Positions 54,930-64,000 of a DNA stretch of 64,000 nucleotides are shown here, piece after piece. Location of the stretch: the NCBI GenBank assembly GCA_037783545.1, contig JBBELK010000316.1, positions 496,001-560,000 on the forward strand, written 5' to 3'. The translations under genes were made by a program, and so were the position numbers. How positions within the stretch are numbered: position 1 is the first letter of the stretch; each line of letters begins with the position of its first letter. The notes beneath the pieces are model-generated. The model ran no database searches and was not told where the DNA came from. It saw only the letters and a list, made by a program, of their open reading frames with translations. Source of the DNA: Henricia sp. BOLD:AAB3569 (lineage: Eukaryota; Echinodermata; Asteroidea; Spinulosida; Echinasteridae).

Positions 54930-57900
54930 ATGCCAGTTGATTCTAAGCGCATTCCATGTCCCCAAGAGACGTTTTCACCTTTGCTCTATTGCCAGAGTTT
55001 AAAGACAAAGAAATTGGTAAAATTTTATTCCCTTTTGCTTTTGGAATTTGGGGAAGAGTGTCCTGTCTTTATTTTATTTTTAATATTTGGCACTTGTTTT
55101 TTTGGAGGCCAAGGTGAAGGCATATTTTTTCCCAAAATTAAAGGCAGAGGTAGGCCTATATATCAGTATATGATTGGTATCTCGAAAATCAGAAATGTTC
55201 ACAGATTTACACATAACTTACACAATATGATGACAGTAGAAAACTTCCCCGGCTGCAATAGTTTTGTCTGAACTGCTAGGCCTATAATATGAGTAGGCCT
55301 AAAAGTTTAAACAATTTTAAGTTTAACATTTTGACGTTTACTTTTTACAGCTCCAAGAAAATGGCAAGAGGACCGACAACAGATCACCTGAAGACATTAG
55401 GCCAATCTGTAAGAAATCATTCCTAAATTTATGCTATTTGACATCCCAATCACGTCAATATTAAGTTATTGTTAAATAATTGTAAAAATGAAATTGTCTT
55501 ATTCTCTTCCCCTTATTGAAATTTATCCCTGTAGTTCTTAAAGCCGGTGTCATAAGCCAAGCCCGAGGGTCCGCTTACATCGAGGCATGCAACACCAAAG
55601 TCATATGTGCTGTCTACGGACCTCACGAGGTACAAAGAAAGGAAGGATTCAGCATGCAGGGAACGTTACGCTGTGTGTTCAAGTACGCGACGTTTTCATG
55701 TTTGACGCGACGACAACATCAAGCTGACAGTGAAGAACGACAGTTAGGATTAGTAATTGCACAGGCCTTACAACCTGCTGTGTGCTTGGTAAGAGAGATT
55801 TTGGGGAAAGGGGGAGGTGGGGGGGGGAACAAAATTTTAAAGAAACGCAAATAATACTCTGACTAAAAGATAAAAGATGCTAAGAGATGCAACATATTTT
55901 ATCAGTCGGTAACGTGTATGAACAACTGTTGTGGCAAGGCTGACTGCGCAAGCCTCCATTGGAGCCACTAAGGCAGGGTGCGCCACTCTGCCTGAAGTGC
56001 CTCCCTGAGCTCCTGCACTTCAAGGGCTGTTTGGAAGACACGTGGCCTTGGATTTCAGCTCATCCCACACAGCTTGTCATCAGGGGCCAATTTCATAGCG
56101 CTGCTTAACGGCCGATTTTCTGTTAACCGAGCATCTGCTATTTCATAGGCATCGTTAATGGTAAGCAACTCAAAACGTGCCTTAACTGCAGGGCCAAATT
56201 TTGCTTAAGATAGTGACGCAACAATAGCTGTCTCCAAGCGTGCGCATGCTTAAGCATGCTGTGTCCATAAAATAGTGCTTTTAAAACTCGTCTGCTATAG
56301 TAAGCACGCCTTTTTATGCTTAAGCAGTGCTATGAAATTGTCCCCTGTTTGAAACTCCCTAAAATGGGTTTTCTGAAACAAAAAAGTGTATCAACAACAT
56401 TATTACCCACAAACATATTATTTTCTTCTCCCAAATTTGAGATATTGTACAATTTAATTTTCCTGTAGACAATTGCAATTAAGCTAAATATTGTTAAATA
56501 TTGCTGAATATTTTCTTTCTTTCAGCATAAATTTCCCAAGTCTCAACTGGACATCTTCGTTACAGTTCTCCAGAATGACGGAAGCAGTAAGTAGACATGC
56601 CTTTTAGGCTCGACACAAACCAAAAACCAAAAAGAAAAAGACCAAATGTTGAGGGCTGGCATGTCCCGTGCAAACGGTATCCTGGAGAAAGAAAATGACC
56701 TGGTTACAAGTTATTAATTAGTGAAAGTACACGAAGCTCCACTTAAAGATGATGGCTCGTGTTATGAGCGTATATTGGAAATTTGTACACGGGGTTTTTA
56801 GAAAGGCATGTTGTCACACTATTTGTAACCCCTTTTGGGCCTTTGTTATCTCTTCAGAACAACTAAAACTTATTTCTTTTATTTTGAGACCAGACAAAGG
56901 TATTTTAACAATAACCCTTTTTGGGCCTATGTTATCTCTTCAGAACAACTGAAACTTATTTATTTTATTTTGAGACCAGACAAAGGTATTTTCTGGAAAA
57001 TATGGTTTGTGTTGCCAAAATGCCCCCTTTACCGTGGAAAGACTCAAGTAAGGATTCACATTTTCCTACAGCTCTAGCCTCTGCTCTGACATGCGCCTCT
57101 GTTGCTGTAGCTGATGCTGGAATTGAGATGTATGATGTCGTCATTGGTTGTTCACTGGTAAGGCATGCATCTTAAAATCAAGTTAAGCCATGTCCGCATA
57201 AGACTGATTTGTACAAAGCCATAACATTCCATCGTGGAAATTCTTTTGTGCATTTTTTTGCATGTCCTAGTAATTTTACTTTAAAGATGACTCTATGAGA
57301 GTCGGAACATGATGGCACTAATTTTACAGTGTAATTAAAGGCAGTATACATGATTGGTATCTTGAAAATCAGAAATGTTCACAGATTTATGCCTAACTTA
57401 CACAATATAAACATGATGACGGCAGAAAACTTCCCCTGAAATGGTTTTGTCTGAAGTGCTATAGTCTTTGAGAAATGAGTAAAACAATTATTTTTCGTCT
57501 TGTGCGACGAAAATTCAATTCGCCCCAAAACCATTTCGCCCAAGTGCCATTTCGCCTGCAAACCACTTCGCCCGAGTGCCATTTCGCCCCAAATCACTTC
57601 GTCCAAACACTACATCGCCCAAATGCTACTTCGCCCCAAAACCACTTCGTGCACAGGCTGTGGTTCAGGGCGAAGGGGTTTTGGGGCGAAATGACTGCAA
57701 ACCCCTTTTTTTGACTGTTTTCTCAAAAGTTAAACGAAGTACGGAGCTGATTTTTGCTCAGGTTGGTTTGAATGAAACTATTTGTAACGGTTTACCAATC
57801 ATGTATACTACCTTTAAATTGCTTGATTTAACTTCTTTTTATCAGCGTCAGGCAGGTGACTTGTCAGTCTTAGACCCAACGACAGATGAGGAGTATCACA

Positions 57901-59257
57901 ACCGTTTAGTGGAAGGGGATTCCAGAAACCATGGTTCGGTCACAGTAGCTCTTCTACCTTCACTCAGTCAGTTATCGGCAGTGCAACAAACGGGAGAGTT
58001 GGACACGGAAGTCGCCGTTCAGGTTAGAAATACACTACAGTAAACCCTCGTTGGGGTGTTATGGCCGAGCGGTCTAGTGCGTCGAACTCAAGTTTCTTTG
58101 CCTGTACTAGAATGTGGGTTCGATTCCGGGCCGTGACGGGTTGTGGCACTTGTGCTTTTGAGCAAGGCACTTCATCACACTTGTTCCGTCCTTCGGAAGG
58201 GATGTAAAGCCGTTGGTCCAGTGTGTTAAGTTTCGGTAACTCACTTTAAAGATCCCAGAGCATTCTTTCGTGAAGAGCAAGGGGAGAGATTCCCCGGTGT
58301 CTCTGGCCGTTTCTAATTCAACTTAGAAGTTGATAGTTATTCAAATATCTATGTTAATTGATCTCATTCCTGTAATTGGCAGTCCTTCCGCTGTTGGATG
58401 TGGTGAATAAATAAATATAAATAAATAAATAACACCCCCTAATACAAAGCTCTTCTCGATATAAAGCTCCTTTTTCTAAGTCCCAGCCATTATTCTCTGC
58501 ATTGTGTATGCACTGGTTATAGCGCTCGCTGGATATAAAGCTCAAATTATTTCGGTCCCTTGAAGAGCGCTATATGAGAGTTTACTGTACTCACAATAAG
58601 TTAGGGATATTGGTAGGGGTGAGTTTGGAATTTTTGTTTTCACCTATTCCTGTGACAAGGGGTGTCTGTCATGCAGATACAATTGTCTAATCATATACAA
58701 AATTATTCAAGCGGAATGCATACCCTAAATAAAATATTTGCGTGCACCCCAGAATAATCCCTTACTTATTGCGAGTACTGTATTTTAAAATGTCCATTCT
58801 AGTGGCATTTTTACTGAACAGGGCCAATATTCACAAAACAACTAACCCTCTGTAAGATGGGGTACTTTTGGACGGTACATTTTTGTAATTTACTAAAACA
58901 CCTTTGGGCCAATTTTACTCAAACTCCATATAATCCTCCGTTGGAGCTTGTATATGCACCTTTATTATTGAGTTCACTCACCAGTCACGCCAACCCTGGG
59001 AAATCTGAACCTCAAGCCAAGCCCCATTCATTTGTGTAGCCTGCATACTACGAGCTGTCGACCATCCTTGTAAACAATGTAAACCCAGCTGTTTCGACCA
59101 ATGGCTTGAATTATATCTATGTTTCCATTTATTTTTTTACCAGTGTTTGAAGAAGTGTATTGACGGCTCTCTCACGATATTTCCAGTTGTCAATCAAAGT
59201 CTGACAAAAGCCGTGAAACGAAAAGCAGAGAAATCGGGAAAAGATGCTGGCATCTGA
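54930..59257 (+). CDS. EXOSC6: Exosome complex component MTR3
   Basis: Seven exons join in phase to 278 residues: 54930-55016, 55351-55408, 55535-55788, 56526-56586, 57072-57157, 57846-58022 and 59144-59257 (TGA). The protein carries one RNase PH-type domain: [33 protein letters not shown] ([12 protein letters not shown] follows), [51 protein letters not shown] and [20 protein letters not shown]6 is one of six RNase PH-like subunits of the RNA exosome ring. In animals the ring is non-catalytic and threads RNA to DIS3/EXOSC10. Length agrees with the human protein (about 272). The start is the ATG that opens the conserved region, and GATTGACAAA upstream has no better start. A 3' MITE/SINE lies 14 bp past the sixth donor. 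Confidence 0.95.
55150..55290. mobile_element. Partial TGAGACG-family MITE
   Basis: TGATTGGTATCTCGAAAATC, AGAAATGTTCACAGATTTAC and AAAACTTCCCC are shared with 57335-57815. The right part is missing. EXOSC6 intron 1. Confidence 0.65.
55940..56400 (-). mobile_element. Tc1/mariner-like remnant, interrupted
   Basis: Minus-strand frames give [10 protein letters not shown] and [14 protein letters not shown] text, homologous to 38400-38815. It is split by the MITE at 56091-56347. Confidence 0.5.
56091..56347. mobile_element. ~257 bp hAT-like MITE
   Basis: Terminal repeats CAGGGGCCAATTTCATAGCG and its inverse GCACTGCTTAA-type end (TATGAAATTGTCCCCTG) are near-perfect. The CAGGG start is typical of hAT elements. 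I could not find an 8-bp duplication. Confidence 0.75.
57335..57815. mobile_element. ~480 bp TGAGACG-family MITE
   Basis: The termini TTAAAGGCAGTATACATGAT and its inverse ATCATGTATACTACCTTTAA bound a body with repeated TTCGCCC/GGGCGAA words (CCAAAACCATTTCGCCC, GGGCGAAGGGGTTTTGGGGC). It ends 31 bp before an EXOSC6 acceptor. Confidence 0.85.
58036..58589. mobile_element. TACAGTAAAC-terminus MITE holding a SINE
   Basis: TACAGTAAACCCTCG at the left and GAGAGTTTACTGTA at the right are inverted. The SINE at 58053-58433 lies inside, bounded by GGGGTGTTAT and ATAACACCCC. Confidence 0.65.
58053..58433 (+). mobile_element. tRNA-Leu/Ser-type SINE
   Basis: The head GTTATGGCCGAGCGGTCTAG and B box GGGTTCGATTCCG are followed by TTGAGCAAGGCACTTCATCA, TCCGTCCTTCGGAAGGGATG and an (AAAT)n tail. 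Confidence 0.8.
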
Positions 59258-59789
59258 TGAAAGGGGCTGTAACTTCGACCATGGTGAGCTGAGATAGCAT
59301 TTTCGCTTTCATTAATAGTATTGTATTTCTTCGGAGTTTTAGTGAGACGATGGTAAATAATTTTTCTACTGGGGGGGGGGGGACACAGCTGGCTTTTACC
59401 TTATTCGCATTAGAGAAATTGCTTCTGTTCATTCGACAAAGATTCCTTGAAGTTTTATCTTGCAAATGATACATAGGGCCTTTCAAGCATCAATGTGCTT
59501 GTGCAACGAAGCCATCGTGGTGTCGCACAGCTAAATTTGATCTTCGTTAGCGGTTTCCTAACGTGAATGGGTACTGTTCTTCATTTGATCTTCGGTATGT
59601 GAGATGTGAACGCATGCTTCATTACCTAACAATGGTTAACGGTAACTAGTCTTTGAAGTTTCAACACTAATGCTGTTTTTCTTCGTGGTCATAAGTGTTA
59701 TGTTCGAACACAAAGTGCGCTACACGTGCACATGAACAAAACTGGACAAAACGAGTTACGGTGCCGTTATTCAAGAACACATCCGATAC
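59258..59789. other. EXOSC6 3' flank
   Basis: No second gene. A poly-G run lies near 59371-59381. A nearby AATAAA was not found. Confidence 0.4.
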
Positions 59790-60260
59790 TGGCATATATA
59801 ATAATGATAATAATAATAATACAGCATTTATAAAGCGCACTTGATCTGTAAAAACATTCAAAGGCGCTGGTCTAGTTGAACAATGGTTTAAATTCTCAAT
59901 TCTTTGTAAATGCATTTGTGAACATGTGTCTTTAGTTGTTGCTGAAAGACAGTGATATTATCTATTTCTCTGAGAGACTGACGAAGAGAATTCCATAACC
60001 TTGGAGCAATACTCTGAAAGCCTCTGTCTCCATAAGAGGACAGTCTGGTACGTGGCACAAAGAGTGGGGAAGCGCTAGTTGACCTTAAACCTGGTCTTGT
60101 GGTTCGACGTATCAGTAAACCCTGGATATTTTTAGGAGCTAAACCGTGTAGGGCCTTGAAAGTAAGGAGGATTATTTTGTAATGGATTCTTTCTTTGATT
60201 GGTAGCCAAAGTAGCTATTGTAGGATAGGAGTAATGTGATCAGATGATTTGCTGACCCAC
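59790..60260 (-). mobile_element. LINE 3' end, C-terminal RT region
   Basis: Minus-strand translation gives LAPKNIQGLLIRRTTRPGLR, then LFVPRTRLSSYGDRGFQS and IAPRLWNSLRQSLREI, the GxRxF--APxLWNSLP pattern of CR1/L2-like LINE tails. The 3' UTR (GCGCTTTATAAATG) ends in ATT repeats at about 59800. It is 5'-truncated. Confidence 0.8.
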
Positions 60261-61310
60261 AGGATGCACCACTGACCAGGGTGTTATTTTTTTGGGGGGG
60301 AGGGGTGGTAGCCATGGGAACAATAGAATTTCACGACAATTCATACAATTTGTGTAGTTTTATTGCTGTTCACATTCTAAGACTTCACAGTTGGTGTGGT
60401 AGTGAATAGTACTATATATGTTTATATATTGTTCTGCAAGCAGATAAGCAAAAAACAAATATACATACATACACTGAATCACTCCAAAAACCTTTTAAAA
60501 GGTATTGCAAACATTAATCATAATTACATGCATAAAATTATTAATAAATTTTATATTTGAGGGAAATAAACATTGTACAAAGATTCCTGTTGTGGGAGTC
60601 TTTTTAAAGTTCTTAATGCAAATCCTTTTCCATGTACAGTTAAATTTACTGTACATTCATAAATACCTTAGACAATTTATGCATGTATGGTACGTGGCCA
60701 GTCTTAAGCGGACGATAAAGACTGGCTGAGCGGGCCCCTAGCCGGTTTTAAATGTATGTTTAAGACTGGCTAAACCCACTTTTAATCCCTAATTTTAAAA
60801 AAGGACACAAGAAAAGTGGTTTATGGAGTTCGTTTGCATTTAAAAACCCAACTGACGTCTGCTAAAAAATTACGGGAATAAAATGCCACTGTTTTGCTTT
60901 ATTTTCGTTTGTTTTGTTTTGCTTTATTTTCGTTTTTTTTTGTTTTAACTTCCTTTTCTTTACAAGTTTTTGTGAAAAAAAGGAACACACTTATATCATT
61001 ACCAAAATTAACATTTAAAAATACATACATTGTATGTTATTTATTGACATTATTTCAGCAAATTTCGTTGCGAAAGATAAATTGTGCCAATCGTGGAAAA
61101 AATATGCAGTTGACAAATTACATTGCTCACAAAAAATAAGACACAACAATTTTCAATCTTTAATTTTTTGCGTGTTTTTCTGCAGCAAATGATATAATAA
61201 GGATAACTGATGAGAGGCAGTTAGTTAAGAAAACAACAAAACAATTCAGTACAAATTCGTTTTTCTTTTTTGTGAGCACTGGACATTAAACACTGAAATC
61301 GTTGGTGTGC
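60261..61310. other. Intergenic, no gene seen
   Basis: AT-rich, with T-runs near 60890-60950. No exon is supported. Confidence 0.45.
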
Positions 61311-61459
61311 TATAGACCGTATCGAATAGCCGCCATTTCATGGGGCAGTTTCTTTGTTCCTTGAGGACATGCATGGTTGCACATACTGTGCTTCCATTGT
61401 TGAACGTTTTAAGAAACAAAAGGTGCCCCACGAAATGGCGGCTATTCGATACGGTCTAT
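61311..61459. mobile_element. 150 bp MITE, second copy
   Basis: Nearly identical to 14811-14960, including the middle GGACATGCATGGTTGCACAT. Ends TATAGACCGTATCG and CGATACGGTCTATT. Confidence 0.85.
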
Positions 61460-61668
61460 TGTGCGTGCGTATTGTGGATTTATCACCAATGGTATAGATC
61501 TTTGTAGTCTTCTGTTATGACAGTGATTTTTTATATGGGATGTAATGTGGGGGTTGGGGGGAGGTCTTTACGTAGATAAGGACAGTTCAGACGTGCACTT
61601 TGATAGTTCAACTAGTGGGTTCTTTTAAACCTTGCGGCAATTGTTCGCCCTTGTTTGGTTCCTTTTCG

Positions 61669-63763
61669 TCAAGTAATTCTGGTATTTACACTGACTCCAG
61701 CAGTTTCCAGTTCCTTGATAATGCCATCTTTCTGTGAAAACGAAACACGGATACGTTGCTAAAGCAAATCTGCCTAAGTCTTGTATACAAGATTTGCAAT
61801 GTCTCAAAATTCCAGTGGGCTGAAAAACTTTACCGAGTAAAACCCTAAAACATGAAAGGAATGGATGTTTGACACAATGGGGCACAATGGAAGGGGAGTC
61901 ACTCGGTGTTATATCAGGCAGCATGTATCGTGTCCAATGCATAGTTCCGATACTGCCCAGTTAACCCCGCCCCCTTGGATATTGTTGCTATGGCTCACAC
62001 GCTATCCCTCAAAATGGCGACACACAACGCACAAAGCAATGGGACTTTCAACGGAAAGCACAGATTCATTGGAGAAAACTGAAAGGTATTCATGTTTCAG
62101 GGTCGACAGTTATCTTAGAACACACCGAGTAAAGGGCCAGTAATACCGGGAAGACAAATCATGAAATACGTGCTTTCGTACCTTTTGAACATGCTTTGAA
62201 CATGCTTTGAACAACGAAACGACCGGCCTTGAAACCAAACATTCACCCGGAACATCGCATACAACACTGTACAAATTGTATGGGGCAGAACATCGCGTGA
62301 TATGTTGTTGCAAACATTGCACTTTGACCTATGTGGGTGATCTCTGCTAGCTCTGTTGTGATTGGTCGGCGGGTTCGGTTGATTGACAGGTCGGAACTAT
62401 GCATTCACCACTTGCATTCAAAACGAGGCTTTCTTGGCATACGTCGTATTTTACAATGGACAAAAGTCAACGTCACAGCAACCGACATGGTAACGATACG
62501 AGGGAGTCATTGTTCATGCAAGGAAAGCCTCCCTGTTTTGCCAATATGGCGGTTCCATGCAAGTGGTGAATGCAATGATTTCACCCGAGGTTGTTTTTCA
62601 TTTTGTGAAAAAATGATTTGAGGATGAATTGATATAAATGCGTGCGCACACATTGTTTTACAAGGGCGCCCTCATGGTATTATGACTCCGTTTTCCGAGC
62701 AATAGAGCTTCTGCACCAGCGACCATGACAGGGGCAGGTTTTCTTATTTAAATGATGTAACAATAGAACCACAAAGCACCTACTCATGCATGACACACTG
62801 TGACAATGTGACTGCCCCCTGTCATGGCCGCCGTGCAAAGGCTCTATACAGCTGGGGAACAAGTCTAGGACGGTGCCTTTGCACAATTTCTTAAAAGCAA
62901 GGGGACAGTTTTTCATTGTTTTCTCAGAACGTATGAGGTGCTGAGCTGACTTATACACAGGTTGGTTTTTATCATACACACCCTTAATCACACATGGAGA
63001 TACAACGCCGTTTGTAACCGTTTCCTTGTCTTGTAAGTTACCTTGTGCAGTGTGGTCTGAAGTCTTTGAACCATTTCATTGAGCATGCGTATTCGCTTAT
63101 CAGCGTCCGTTTCACTTTCTTCACCGTCTTTCATAGTAGAGAACATCCTGCCTTTTGGATGAACGTCATTCCGTGCTCTCAGCTCAAAAATAAATAAATT
63201 CATTCATTCATTAAATAAATAAAAGAATCAAAAGAGAAGTCACATTAATCAAATTTACGATTGCGAATTCAATATGCGTATTACCATTAATACGTGTATA
63301 GGCCTACATACATGGAGATGTCTTCCATGTTGTCATTGGTATCCAGCTCTTTAATGTTTATTTTATGAGAAATGAGCTACTGGTTACCAGTGTGGCTACA
63401 TACCCAAATTATGGGCCTCGGAGTGCTGTAGTGGGAACGTCACTCTGTGTGTAAATTACTCAGGTTAATGTGTCTATACTAAAACTAGCGAACCGTTTCC
63501 TCGCACATTAGCAATTTACATCTCAGATATCCAGCGAATATTCAGACCAATTGCCCTGACAACTTGCGTCACACCATATTTTTCTTGATCGTTAACAAAA
63601 TAATTGGTGAATACCTTGGGAACGAATACCAAACACAGCGCTACAGTTGTGGCGAAGAAGATAAAAACAGACACGATGACGTAACGGGCATCGACATCAT
63701 CGAGAACCAGCGAAACGGGAACCACTATGAATGACAAGATGACTGTGTTGTATACACTCATAC
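61669..63763 (-). CDS. GABA-B-like class C receptor, C-terminal exons
   Basis: Three exons join in phase: 63615-63763, 63042-63182 and 61669-61731 (TGA). The first encodes GMSVYNTVILSFIVVPVSLV and then FIFFATTVALCLVFVPK, which are transmembrane helices 6-7 with the VFVPK end typical of GABA-B receptors. The second is polar (LRARNDVHPKGRM) and then a heptad-like stretch IRMLNEMVQRLQTTLHK, likely the start of the coiled coil that pairs GABA-B subunits. The third adds KDGIIKELETAGVSVNTRIT. Earlier exons (ligand-binding domain, helices 1-5) lie beyond 64000. The tail is shorter than in vertebrate GABBR1/2, so the subunit type is not assigned. An orphan GPR156-like receptor is an alternative. Confidence 0.8.
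61732..62574. other. Receptor intron, no other gene seen
   Basis: Several short ORFs but no protein similarity that I recognise. Confidence 0.4.
62575..63040. mobile_element. Cluster of MITE pieces
   Basis: 62575-62670 has the CAAGGGCGCCCTCATG block, 62699-62848 is an AATAGAGC...GGCTCTAT element of the 25845 family, and 62900-63010 has the GAGGTGCTGAGCTGACTTAT block. All are in the receptor intron, and the last one ends just before the exon at 63042. Confidence 0.6.
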
Positions 63764-63839
63764 CTGCAAGATTTAATACAAACATTTTACAATGATTTAC
63801 AATGTCCCAAACTTTCAATCGACCATTTAACCCAAACAA

Positions 63840-64000
63840 ATATCTTATTCATATGGATAAATGTGGTTTCAACTGTCCATTACACTGATTCCGCCCGAGA
63901 TATCTTCTCAGAAAATGAGAGTTAAAGATAGTATACATAATTGGTAAACTGTTACAAATAGTTTTATCCCCGTGTGATTGAAGATATGCATGATTAAAAC
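63840..64000. mobile_element. MITE fragment at the window edge
   Basis: TTCCGCCCGAGATATCTTCT, then ATACATAATTGGTAAACTGT and CCCCGTGTGATTGAAGATAT, match the end of the 57335-57815 family in inverse orientation. Confidence 0.6.

Overview
The window looks like nuclear DNA from a marine invertebrate deuterostome. An echinoderm, perhaps a sea star, is the best guess. The support is indirect: intron-rich animal genes with GT-AG junctions, a tandem family of small intronless C-type lectins, and many tRNA-derived SINEs, MITEs and LINE tails. No RNA marker or mitochondrial sequence is present to fix the species. All coordinates were read by hand, and multi-exon genes were assembled by matching splice phases.

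Layout. Positions 1-8.7 kb hold a tRNA-like minisatellite and six C-type lectin copies: four on the minus strand (one with a nonsense codon) and two broken ones on the plus strand. At 11.0-13.9 kb four plus-strand exons encode a SPAG1/RPAP3-type C-terminal domain. At 19.0-19.8 kb (minus) is a complete ZNF706. At 22.1-31.5 kb (plus) is a complete 11-exon RCC1L. From 33.3 to 51.5 kb (minus), possibly starting at or beyond 53.4 kb, is an unconventional myosin whose tail carries a SMAD-type MH2 domain. At 54.9-59.3 kb (plus) is a complete 7-exon EXOSC6 (MTR3). At 61.7-63.8 kb (minus) are the last three exons of a GABA-B-like class C receptor.

The genes do not form a pathway. They are a lectin cluster followed by housekeeping, cytoskeletal and signalling genes. 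Much of the remaining sequence is transposon-derived: at least ten foldback or MITE families (several nested in each other), tRNA-derived SINEs, LINE 3' ends and Tc1-like remnants.

The most notable item is the myosin-MH2 fusion. Splice phase is continuous over 25 coding exons from the motor through one IQ-like motif and the MH2 domain to a basic C-terminus. Also notable are a 22-bp minisatellite that multiplies the 5' splice site of the last MH2 exon, tRNA-like arrays with many A boxes but a B box only in the final unit, and a nested ~780 bp palindrome between ZNF706 and RCC1L.
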